Shown here: positions 25,875 to 33,780 of the stretch, piece after piece
Layout: each line of letters starts with the position of its first letter
Numbering within the stretch: the stretch's first letter is position 1
Assembly (NCBI RefSeq): GCF_002087235.1
Contig: NZ_MUIO01000079.1
Span: 62,001 to 126,000, forward strand
Reading direction: 5' to 3'
Source: Pseudomonas floridensis
Lineage (GTDB): Bacteria; Pseudomonadota; Gammaproteobacteria; Pseudomonadales; Pseudomonadaceae
Length of the DNA: 64,000 bases
Position numbers and translations under genes: made by a program
The notes under the pieces: generated by a model
Database searches by the model: none
The model's input: only the letters and a program-made list of their open reading frames with translations
What the model was told of the DNA's origin: nothing

Positions 25875-26178
25875 AATTTCATGTCTTCGCGCTTTTCCCG
25901 AGCGCGTCGTGTTTGAACGGGCCTGTAAGCGCCTCTCAGGCGTCCTGCGCGTACATGGCTCGTTTTCAGCGCTTGCAAAGGATGTGAGCGCCTCGGCGAT
26001 TGTGGTAACATCCGGCGGTTTCCAGGGACGCTATTGTTAGCCTCCCGCACTGCGCAGATCCAAGTCTTAACTCATTGATTTGTCGTAAGTCGTTGCCCCG
26101 CACATGCTGGCAGCGGCGAGCTTCGTTTACCCCGAATGGGTTTGCGAGGTTTCACCAGAAAAAGGAATCAGGCTTCTC
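25875..26178. other. 304-bp intergenic region upstream of gyrA
   Basis: No gene supported. It carries the gyrA promoter region; TAACAT at 26006-26011 is a possible -10 box but no good -35 is seen. An in-frame extension from 26104 exists upstream of gyrA but lacks similarity to GyrA. Confidence 0.5.
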
Positions 26179-28962
26179 ATGGGCGAACTGGCCAAAGAAA
26201 TCCTCCCGGTCAATATCGAAGACGAGCTGAAACAGTCCTACCTCGACTACGCAATGAGCGTTATCGTCGGTCGAGCTCTGCCGGATGCGCGCGATGGCTT
26301 GAAGCCCGTGCACCGGCGCGTGTTGTTCGCGATGAGCGAGCTGGGCAACGACTGGAACAAGCCGTACAAGAAATCCGCCCGTGTGGTTGGTGACGTGATC
26401 GGTAAGTACCACCCGCACGGCGACACGGCTGTCTATGACACCATCGTTCGTATGGCTCAGCCGTTCTCGCTGCGTTACCTGCTGGTCGACGGCCAGGGCA
26501 ACTTCGGTTCGGTCGATGGCGACAACGCCGCGGCGATGCGATACACCGAAGTGCGCATGACCAAGCTGGCTCACGAGCTGCTGGCCGACCTGCACAAGGA
26601 AACCGTGGACTGGGTGCCGAACTACGACGGCACCGAAATGATCCCCGCGGTCATGCCGACCCGTATTCCCAACCTGCTGGTCAACGGCTCCAGCGGTATC
26701 GCCGTGGGCATGGCGACCAACATTCCGCCGCACAACCTGGGTGAAGTCATCGACGGTTGCCTGGCACTGATCGACAACCCCGAGTTGACGGTCGACGAGT
26801 TGATGCAATATATCCCCGGCCCCGACTTCCCGACGGCCGCGATCATCAACGGTCGTGCCGGCATCATCGAAGCCTATCGTACCGGTCGCGGTCGCATTTA
26901 CATGCGTGCCCGCTCGATCGTCGAAGACATCGACAAGGTCGGTGGTCGCCAGCAGATCGTCATTACCGAGCTGCCGTACCAGCTGAACAAGGCGCGTTTG
27001 ATCGAGAAGATCGCCGAGCTGGTCAAGGAGAAGAAGCTCGAAGGGATCACCGAACTGCGCGACGAGTCCGACAAGGACGGCATGCGTGTGGTCATCGAGC
27101 TGCGTCGTGGCGAAGTGCCTGAGGTCATCCTCAACAACCTCTACGCCCAGACTCAACTGCAAAGCGTGTTCGGCATCAACATCGTGGCGCTGATCGACGG
27201 CCGTCCGCGGATCCTGAACCTCAAGGACCTGCTGGAAGCCTTCGTGCGTCACCGTCGCGAAGTCGTCACCCGCCGTACCGTCTTCGAACTGCGCAAAGCC
27301 CGTGAGCGTGGCCACATCCTTGAAGGTCAGGCGGTTGCGCTGTCCAACATCGATCCGGTCATTGCACTGATCAAGGCCTCGCCGACGCCGGCCGAAGCCA
27401 AGGAAGGGCTGATCAGCACGCCTTGGGAATCGAGTGCGGTGGTCGAGATGGTCGAGCGCGCCGGTGCCGATTCGTGCCGTCCGGAAAACCTCGATCCGCA
27501 ATACGGTCTGCGCGACGGCAAGTATTTCCTGTCGCCAGAACAGGCTCAGGCCATTCTGGAACTGCGTCTGCACCGTCTGACCGGTCTGGAACACGAGAAG
27601 CTGCTGGGCGAGTATCAGGAAATCCTCACCCAGATCGGCGAACTGATCCGCATCCTGAACAGCGCCACGCGCCTGATGGAAGTCATTCGCGAAGAGCTGG
27701 AACTGATCCGCTCCGAATACGGCGACGCCCGTCGCACCGAGATTCTCGATGCGCGTCTGGACCTGACCCTGGGTGATCTGATCACCGAAGAAGAGCGTGT
27801 CGTGACCATTTCCCATGGTGGCTATGCCAAGACCCAGCCTCTGGCGGTCTATCAGGCGCAGCGCCGTGGCGGCAAGGGCAAGTCGGCGACCGGTATCAAG
27901 GATGAGGATTACATCGCTCACCTGCTGGTTGCCAACAGCCACACCACGCTGTTGATGTTCTCCAGTAAAGGCAAGGTGTACTGGCTCAAGACCTACGAGA
28001 TTCCGGAAGCCTCGCGTGCCGCTCGTGGTCGTCCGCTGGTCAACCTGCTGCCGCTCAGTGATGGCGAATACATCACTACCATGCTGCCGGTCGATCTGGA
28101 AGCCATGCGCAAGCGTGCCGACGAAGAAGGCGAAGCCCTCGAAGGCGAGCTGGACGACGCGGAAAACAGCAACGAGACCGAAGAAGAGCGCAAGGCGCGC
28201 ATCAAGGCTGCCGACAAGAAGAAGGCACCGTTCATCTTCATGTCCACGGCCAATGGTACGGTCAAGAAAACCCCGCTGGTAGCCTTTAGCCGTCAGCGTA
28301 GTGTCGGTCTGATCGCGCTGGAACTGGACGAAGGCGACATCCTGATCTCCGCCGCCATCACCGACGGCGAGCAGGAAATCATGCTCTTCTCCGACGGCGG
28401 CAAGGTCACGCGCTTCAAGGAGTCCGACGTTCGCGCCATGGGCCGTACCGCTCGCGGTGTGCGCGGTATGCGTCTGCCGGAAGGGCAGAAGCTGATTTCG
28501 ATGCTGATTCCGGAAGAGGGCAGCCAGATCCTGACCGCTTCCGAGCGTGGTTACGGCAAGCGTACGGCCATTTCCGAGTTCCCTGAGTACAAGCGTGGCG
28601 GCCAGGGCGTGATCGCCATGGTGAGCAACGAGCGTAACGGCCGTCTGGTCGGTGCGGTTCAGGTGCTCGATGGCGAGGAAATCATGCTGATCTCCGATCA
28701 GGGCACGTTGGTGCGTACTCGGGTCGACGAAGTGTCGAGCCTGGGTCGTAACACGCAGGGCGTTACCCTGATCAAGCTGGCCAGTGACGAAAAACTGGTA
28801 GGTCTGGAGCGTGTTCAGGAGCCTTCCGAGGTGGAAGGCCAGGAACTGCTGGAAGGCGAAGAGGGCGTTGACGTTCTGGCAGCCGATGTTTCTGAACTCG
28901 ATGATGCCGGTGACGACGTGCAAGTCGACGCTGCGCCGGAAGACGATGACTCGCAAGGCTGA
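26179..28962 (+). CDS. gyrA: DNA gyrase subunit A
   Basis: A 927-residue GyrA. The breakage-reunion domain (about 1-520) holds the catalytic Tyr122 in AAAMRYTEVRM. The quinolone-resistance region reads HPHGDTAVYDTIV with Thr83 and Asp87, the sensitive-type residues. The beta-pinwheel C-terminal domain (about 530-880) has the GyrA-box GQGVIAM-type block (RGGQGVIAM, near residue 810). An acidic insert (about residues 670-690, rich in E and D) and a long acidic tail (from about 875) are as in other pseudomonads. Start ATG 26179 (MGELAKEILPVNIED) fits the family; a CAGG lies six bases before it. Confidence 0.97.
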   Translation: MGELAKEILPVNIEDELKQSYLDYAMSVIVGRALPDARDGLKPVHRRVLFAMSELGNDWNKPYKKSARVVGDVIGKYHPHGDTAVYDTIVRMAQPFSLRYLLVDGQGNFGSVDGDNAAAMRYTEVRMTKLAHELLADLHKETVDWVPNYDGTEMIPAVMPTRIPNLLVNGSSGIAVGMATNIPPHNLGEVIDGCLALIDNPELTVDELMQYIPGPDFPTAAIINGRAGIIEAYRTGRGRIYMRARSIVEDIDKVGGRQQIVITELPYQLNKARLIEKIAELVKEKKLEGITELRDESDKDGMRVVIELRRGEVPEVILNNLYAQTQLQSVFGINIVALIDGRPRILNLKDLLEAFVRHRREVVTRRTVFELRKARERGHILEGQAVALSNIDPVIALIKASPTPAEAKEGLISTPWESSAVVEMVERAGADSCRPENLDPQYGLRDGKYFLSPEQAQAILELRLHRLTGLEHEKLLGEYQEILTQIGELIRILNSATRLMEVIREELELIRSEYGDARRTEILDARLDLTLGDLITEEERVVTISHGGYAKTQPLAVYQAQRRGGKGKSATGIKDEDYIAHLLVANSHTTLLMFSSKGKVYWLKTYEIPEASRAARGRPLVNLLPLSDGEYITTMLPVDLEAMRKRADEEGEALEGELDDAENSNETEEERKARIKAADKKKAPFIFMSTANGTVKKTPLVAFSRQRSVGLIALELDEGDILISAAITDGEQEIMLFSDGGKVTRFKESDVRAMGRTARGVRGMRLPEGQKLISMLIPEEGSQILTASERGYGKRTAISEFPEYKRGGQGVIAMVSNERNGRLVGAVQVLDGEEIMLISDQGTLVRTRVDEVSSLGRNTQGVTLIKLASDEKLVGLERVQEPSEVEGQELLEGEEGVDVLAADVSELDDAGDDVQVDAAPEDDDSQG

Positions 28963-29112
28963 GCTGTGATGTAAAACAGATAAGGGCTGGCTCGTCTGGT
29001 AGTGCATGTGCACTGCAGGCAAGTCCAGCCCTTACGGCATTCGGCCGGTCGAATGGCCAGCCTTATGCAGAGAATATGCGTACAGACCCAAACGTATTTG
29101 ACGAGAGTGGAT

Positions 29113-30198
29113 ATGAGCAAGCGAGCCTTTAACTTCTGCGCAGGTCCTGCTGCGCTTCCTGAAGCTGTTCTGCTGCGTGCCCAGGCTGAACTTCTGGATT
29201 GGCATGGCAAAGGCCTGTCAGTCATGGAAATGAGTCACCGCAGCGATGAGTTCGTCTCCATCGCCAGCAAGGCGGAGCAGGATCTGCGTGACCTGCTGTC
29301 CATTCCCTCCAATTACAAAGTGCTGTTCCTGCAGGGCGGTGCCAGCCAGCAGTTTGCGCAGATTGCGCTGAACCTGCTGCCTGAAAACGGCAAGGCCGAT
29401 TACATCGACACCGGCATCTGGTCGCAGAAGGCGATCGAAGAAGCCTCGCGTTACGGCACCGTCAATGTGGCCGCCAGTGCCAAGGCCTACGATTACTTCG
29501 CCATTCCCGGTCAGAATGAATGGCAGCTGTCCAAGGATGCGGCCTACGTTCACTACGCGCCGAACGAAACCATTGGTGGCCTGGAATTCAACTGGATTCC
29601 GGAAACCGGTGATGTGCCGCTGGTGGCTGACATGTCTTCGGACATTCTGTCGCGTCCGGTGGACATCTCGCGTTTCGGCATGATCTACGCGGGTGCCCAG
29701 AAAAACATCGGTCCGAGTGGTGTGGTGGTGGTCATCATCCGTGAAGACCTGCTGGGCCGCGCGCGCTCGCTGTGCCCGACCATGCTCAACTACAAGGTCG
29801 CGGCCGACAATGGCTCGATGTACAACACGCCGCCAACGCTGGCGTGGTACCTGTCCGGGCTGGTCTTCGAATGGCTCAAGGAGCAGGGCGGCGTCGAGGC
29901 GATCGGCAAGCTCAATGATATCAAGCAGCGCACGTTGTATGACTTCATTGATGCCAGCGAGCTTTACAGCAACCCCATCAACAAGCCTGACCGCTCGTGG
30001 ATGAACGTGCCGTTCCGTCTGGCTGACGACCGGCTGGACAAGCCGTTCCTGGCGGGGGCGGATGCTGCCGGCCTGCTCAACCTGAAAGGCCATCGTTCGG
30101 TTGGCGGCATGCGCGCTTCCATTTACAACGCGGTGGACATCCATGCAGTCAATGCACTGGTCGCCTACATGAAAGACTTCGAGAAGGAGCACGGCTGA
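29113..30198 (+). CDS. serC: phosphoserine aminotransferase
   Basis: A 361-residue class V aminotransferase that makes phosphoserine from 3-phosphohydroxypyruvate, and acts on the matching intermediate of pyridoxal phosphate synthesis. Opening block KRAFNFCAGPAALPEAVL is diagnostic; MEMSHRSDEF and LFLQGGASQQFAQIALNLL follow. The PLP lysine is in YAGAQKNIGPSG. Start ATG 29113 has GAGAGTGGAT directly upstream. It overlaps pheA (TGATG), the first junction of the mixed-function supraoperon. Confidence 0.97.
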   Translation: MSKRAFNFCAGPAALPEAVLLRAQAELLDWHGKGLSVMEMSHRSDEFVSIASKAEQDLRDLLSIPSNYKVLFLQGGASQQFAQIALNLLPENGKADYIDTGIWSQKAIEEASRYGTVNVAASAKAYDYFAIPGQNEWQLSKDAAYVHYAPNETIGGLEFNWIPETGDVPLVADMSSDILSRPVDISRFGMIYAGAQKNIGPSGVVVVIIREDLLGRARSLCPTMLNYKVAADNGSMYNTPPTLAWYLSGLVFEWLKEQGGVEAIGKLNDIKQRTLYDFIDASELYSNPINKPDRSWMNVPFRLADDRLDKPFLAGADAAGLLNLKGHRSVGGMRASIYNAVDIHAVNALVAYMKDFEKEHG

Positions 30199-31292
30199 TG
30201 TCCGAACAGGAACTCAAGGCGCTACGCGTCCGTATCGACAGCCTCGACGAAAAGGTTCTGGAGCTGATCAGCGAGCGCGCTCGCTGTGCTCAGGAAGTTG
30301 CCCGGGTCAAGATGTCGTCCCTGGCCGAGGGCGAGGCGCCTGTGTTCTATCGTCCCGAGCGCGAAGCTGCGGTGCTCAAGCGCGTCATGGAGCGCAATCG
30401 CGGTCCTTTGAGCAACGAGGAGATGGCGCGCCTGTTCCGCGAAATCATGTCGTCCTGCCTGGCGCTCGAGCAGCCGTTGAAAGTGGCCTATCTGGGGCCG
30501 GAAGGGACCTTCACGCAAGCTGCGGCCATGAAGCACTTCGGTCATGCGGTGATCAGCATGCCGATGGCTGCGATCGATGAAGTGTTTCGTGAAGTGGTGG
30601 CCGGCGCGGTGAACTTTGGCGTCGTGCCGGTGGAAAACTCCACCGAGGGCGCGGTCAATCACACCCTCGACAGTTTCCTCGAGCACGACATGGTCATCTG
30701 CGGCGAAGTCGAGCTGCGCATTCACCATCACTTGCTGGTCGGTGAAAGCACCAAGACCGAAAGCATCTCGCGTATCTACTCGCATGCTCAGTCGCTAGCC
30801 CAGTGCCGCAAGTGGCTGGACGCCCACTACCCGAATGTCGAGCGTGTCGCCGTGGCCAGCAATGCCGAGGCGGCCAAGCGCGTCAAGGGTGAGTGGAATT
30901 CCGCCGCCATCGCCGGTGACATGGCGGCCGGGCTGTATGGCCTGACCCGTCTGGCCGAAAAAATCGAGGACCGCCCGGACAACTCCACGCGCTTTCTCAT
31001 CATCGGTAATCAAGAAGTCCCACCGACCGGCGACGACAAGACTTCGATCATCGTTTCGATGAGCAACAAGCCGGGTGCCTTGCATGAACTGCTGGTGCCG
31101 TTCCATGAAAACGGTCTGGACCTGACTCGCATCGAAACCCGCCCTTCGCGCAGTGGCAAGTGGACCTACGTGTTCTTCATCGATTTCGTGGGCCATCACC
31201 AGGACCCGCTGGTCAAGGCGGTTCTCGAACAGATCAGTCACGAAGCCGTTGCCTTGAAGGTGCTGGGTTCCTACCCGAAAGCGGTTCTGTGA
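30198..31292 (+). CDS. pheA: bifunctional chorismate mutase / prephenate dehydratase (P-protein)
   Basis: A 364-residue P-protein catalysing two steps to phenylpyruvate. The AroQ-type chorismate mutase domain spans about 1-90 (LRVRIDSLDEKVLELISERARCAQEVARVK). The prephenate dehydratase domain spans about 95-275 (VAYLGPEGTFTQAAAMKHFG, NFGVVPVENSTEGAVNHTLD, STRFLIIG). The ACT regulatory domain spans about 285-364 (KPGALHELLVPF, LTRIETRPSR), expected to bind phenylalanine for feedback control. ATG 30198 overlaps the serC stop. In other pseudomonads the next gene is an aminotransferase; here tyrA follows after 75 bp. Confidence 0.97.
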   Translation: MSEQELKALRVRIDSLDEKVLELISERARCAQEVARVKMSSLAEGEAPVFYRPEREAAVLKRVMERNRGPLSNEEMARLFREIMSSCLALEQPLKVAYLGPEGTFTQAAAMKHFGHAVISMPMAAIDEVFREVVAGAVNFGVVPVENSTEGAVNHTLDSFLEHDMVICGEVELRIHHHLLVGESTKTESISRIYSHAQSLAQCRKWLDAHYPNVERVAVASNAEAAKRVKGEWNSAAIAGDMAAGLYGLTRLAEKIEDRPDNSTRFLIIGNQEVPPTGDDKTSIIVSMSNKPGALHELLVPFHENGLDLTRIETRPSRSGKWTYVFFIDFVGHHQDPLVKAVLEQISHEAVALKVLGSYPKAVL

Positions 31293-31367
31293 AGGGGCGA
31301 TGCATGAATAACCTTTTTTTCGCCCTCAAGGGGCACGGAAACCTTTACGGTTTTCAGGTAATCGCAC

Positions 31368-32972
31368 GTGGCTGAAGTCATGTCAGAGCAAGCGACCGGC
31401 CCGCTCATCGGGCGTCTGGTGGTGGTCGGCCTCGGTTTGATCGGCGGTTCCTTTGCCAAGGGTGTGCGCGAAAGCGGTCTGTGCCGGGAAGTGGTCGGCG
31501 TCGATCTCGATCCACAGTCGCGCGAGCTGGCAGTCGAGCTGGGCGTGGTCGACCGCTGTGAAGAAGATCTGGCGGCTGCCTGCTGTGGCGCCGACGTTAT
31601 TCAACTGGCGGTGCCCATTCTGGCGATGGAAAAGTTGCTGGCACTGCTGGCACCCCTCGATCTGGGCAGCGCCGTGTTGACCGATGTCGGCAGCGCCAAG
31701 GGCAATGTGGTCCGCGCGGCTCGCCTGGCGTTCGGCCAGATGCCGTCGCGCTTCGTGCCGGGGCACCCGATCGCAGGCTCCGAACAGAGCGGCGTCGAAG
31801 CCTCGAACGCCGGGTTGTTTCGGCGTCACAAAGTCATTCTGACGCCGTTGGCCGAAACCGACGTCGACGCGGTGGCGCTGGTTGATCGTCTGTGGTCGGC
31901 GCTCGGTGCCGATGTCGAGCATATGCAGGTCGAGCGCCATGATGAAGTGCTGGCCGCGACCAGTCACTTGCCGCACCTGCTGGCGTTCGGTCTGGTGGAT
32001 TCGCTGGCCAAGCGCAACGAAAATCTGGAGATTTTTCGCTATGCGGCGGGCGGTTTCCGGGACTTCACGCGTATTGCGGGCAGTGATCCGGTGATGTGGC
32101 ATGACATCTTTCTCGCCAACCGCGACGCCGTGCTGCGAACGCTCGACACCTTTCGCAGCGACCTCGATGCCTTGCGCGATGCAGTCAGTGCTGGCGACGG
32201 TCATCAGTTGCTGAGTGTATTCACCCGCGCCAAGGCGGCTCGCGAGCATTTCGGCAGGATTCTGGCGTTGCGCGCCCGTGGCGAGGCGAAGGCCGGCGAG
32301 CTGTCCGCCGTGCACGGCGTTGCCGCAGACAAGGCCGCTCATCGCATTGACGGCCCGATGGACACTGCCTCCGCTGCGTTGTTCATGGTGGCGGCATCGG
32401 TCAGTGATTCCGCCGATCTGCTGCTTGAAGCGGTGAGCATGAACACGGCGTGCACCGGGGTCATCGACATCCTGCGCCTGATGGGCGGCGATATCGTGTT
32501 GCACGATGTTCGCGAGCAGGCTATGGAGACCGTTGCCGACGTGCACGTGCGTTCCGCGCGGCTAAGAGGTACTGACATCCCTGAGGCGCTGGTGCCTCTG
32601 GCCCTGGGCGAATTTCCTCAACTGTGTATTGCCGCAGCCTGTGCGGAAGGGCGTACCATTCTGCGCGGTGCGCAGGAATTGCGAGGCCGCGAACTTGAGG
32701 CGGTGCGGCTCATGGCCGATGGCCTGACTGTGCTGGGTGTCGAGGTCGAGATGGCTTCCGATGGCATCATTATCGAAGGCGGTCCGTTGAGCGGTGGCCA
32801 GATCGACGCTCACGACGACCAGCGTATCGCCATGGCGTTTAGCGTCGCGGCCTTGCGGGCGGATGCACCGGTTCATATTCATGATTGCGCAAACGTCGCT
32901 CCATCGTTTTCCAATTTTCTGGCGCTGTGCGCTCAAGTCGGCATGCATGTAGCGCAAGAGGACAAAAAGTGA
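31368..32972 (+). CDS. tyrA: prephenate dehydrogenase fused to a C-terminal half EPSP synthase
   Basis: A 534-residue fusion. Residues about 14-305 are a complete TyrA dehydrogenase for tyrosine synthesis: NAD loop VVVGLGLIGGSFAKGV, TDVGSAKG, PGHPIAGSEQSGVEAS, HDEVLAATSHLPH and GGFRDFTRIAGSDP. From about residue 331 to the end it matches only the second half of AroA (EPSP synthase): GVIDILRLMGGDI, PEALVPLALGEFPQL, AACAEGRT, QRIAMAFSVAALRA, HIHDCANV. The first about 240 AroA residues are missing, and conserved sites are changed: V-K-E-S-D-R reads G-R-E-L-E-A (440-445) and G-D-H-R reads D-D-Q-R (483-486). The full Pseudomonas fusion is about 745 residues. The AroA part is probably not catalytic. 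Start GTG 31368, or ATG 31380. Confidence 0.92.
   Translation: MAEVMSEQATGPLIGRLVVVGLGLIGGSFAKGVRESGLCREVVGVDLDPQSRELAVELGVVDRCEEDLAAACCGADVIQLAVPILAMEKLLALLAPLDLGSAVLTDVGSAKGNVVRAARLAFGQMPSRFVPGHPIAGSEQSGVEASNAGLFRRHKVILTPLAETDVDAVALVDRLWSALGADVEHMQVERHDEVLAATSHLPHLLAFGLVDSLAKRNENLEIFRYAAGGFRDFTRIAGSDPVMWHDIFLANRDAVLRTLDTFRSDLDALRDAVSAGDGHQLLSVFTRAKAAREHFGRILALRARGEAKAGELSAVHGVAADKAAHRIDGPMDTASAALFMVAASVSDSADLLLEAVSMNTACTGVIDILRLMGGDIVLHDVREQAMETVADVHVRSARLRGTDIPEALVPLALGEFPQLCIAAACAEGRTILRGAQELRGRELEAVRLMADGLTVLGVEVEMASDGIIIEGGPLSGGQIDAHDDQRIAMAFSVAALRADAPVHIHDCANVAPSFSNFLALCAQVGMHVAQEDKK
32358..32969 (+). other. degenerate AroA (EPSP synthase) C-terminal half within tyrA
   Basis: This segment encodes residues 331-534 of the TyrA fusion. 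It begins inside the AroA block normally reading PADISSAAFFLVAAS (here MDTASAALFMVAAS) and ends in the normal AroA C-terminus (CAQVGMHVAQE). Shikimate-3-phosphate and PEP sites of the first half, such as the KSISHR and GNSGTT blocks, are gone. The reading frame is unbroken and codon use is like the neighbours, so it is translated. It may be an evolutionary remnant or a retained structural domain. Confidence 0.85.
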
Positions 32973-33658
32973 AGATCAAAGCACCTGTTATAACCATCGA
33001 CGGACCCAGCGGTTCGGGCAAAGGCACTGTCGCCGGGCTGTTGGCCGCCAAACTGGGCTGGTGCCTGCTCGATTCGGGCGCGCTTTATCGCCTGCTGGCC
33101 TTCGCGGCCCGCAATCATGGCGTCGATCTGACCAATGAAGAAGCCCTCAAGCTGTTAGCGGCTCATCTGGATGTGCAGTTCGAGGCCTCAGTGTCCGGGC
33201 AGGGGCAGCGCATCGTGCTTGAAGGCGAAGACGTGACTCACGCGATTCGCAACGAGCAGATCGGCAGCGGTGCATCGCAGGTGGCTTCGCTGCCAGCGGT
33301 GCGCGATGCCCTGTTGCAGCGTCAGCGCGCCTTTCAGGAAGAGCCGGGTCTGGTGGCGGACGGTCGCGACATGGGGACCGTGGTGTTTCCGGACGCACCA
33401 CTGAAAATCTTCCTCACGGCGAGCGCCGAGGAGCGAGCACGACGCCGTTACTTGCAGTTGAAGGCCAAGGGCGATGATGTTAGTCTGTCGAGTCTGCTAG
33501 ATGAGATATGTGCACGCGACGAGCGTGACACCCAGCGAGCGGTAGCCCCGCTCAAGCCGGCGCACGACGCCATACAGCTGGATTCCACCGAATTGTCCAT
33601 CGAGCAGGTGCTGGAACGCATCCTGAGTGAAGTCGCCCTGCGCGATATCGCCGGATGA
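32969..33658 (+). CDS. cmk: cytidylate kinase
   Basis: A 229-residue (d)CMP kinase. P-loop ITIDGPSGSGKGTVAGLLA is at the N-terminus, followed by LDSGALYRLLAFAA, the FEASVSG / VTHAIRNEQIGSGASQVASLPAVR block, and the VADGRDMGTVVFPDAPLKIFLTASAEERARRR block. Start is GTG at 32969 overlapping the tyrA stop (GTGA); AGAGGA lies upstream, and the ATG further upstream belongs to another frame context within tyrA. In the pseudomonad supraoperon cmk lies between tyrA-aroA and rpsA, as here. Confidence 0.95.
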   Translation: MKIKAPVITIDGPSGSGKGTVAGLLAAKLGWCLLDSGALYRLLAFAARNHGVDLTNEEALKLLAAHLDVQFEASVSGQGQRIVLEGEDVTHAIRNEQIGSGASQVASLPAVRDALLQRQRAFQEEPGLVADGRDMGTVVFPDAPLKIFLTASAEERARRRYLQLKAKGDDVSLSSLLDEICARDERDTQRAVAPLKPAHDAIQLDSTELSIEQVLERILSEVALRDIAG

Positions 33659-33670
33659 TCAAGGAGCCAT

Positions 33671-33761
33671 GCAGGAGACCAGACCCCGTCCTGCAGGCTT
33701 CCTTTCATATGAACGAAACCCACGTTGTCTGGAGCGTGGCAGATGGGCGTATTCTTCGCCC
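33671..33761 (+). promoter_or_regulatory. rpsA leader with two hairpins
   Basis: Between cmk and rpsA lie GCAGGA-12-TCCTGC (33671-33694) and GGGCG-7-CGCCC (33745-33761), the second ending about 20 bases before the rpsA start. Leaders of rpsA in gammaproteobacteria fold into hairpins through which S1 represses its own translation; a similar role here is inference. Confidence 0.45.
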
Positions 33762-33780
33762 TTGATCAACAGGAATTAAA

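Noticed and set aside
26152..29022. 956-codon ORF on the - strand opposite gyrA
   Set aside because: It is the antisense shadow of a GC-rich, highly conserved gene; the product is low-complexity and has no ribosome binding site.
29002..29112. Upstream extension of serC
   Set aside because: The region has no family similarity; the ATG at 29113 gives the conserved SerC N-terminus.
31304..31375. Short ORF MNNLFFALKGHG... between pheA and tyrA as a remnant of the missing aminotransferase
   Set aside because: No similarity to the N- or C-terminus of HisC-type aminotransferases that I can recognise; too short to judge.
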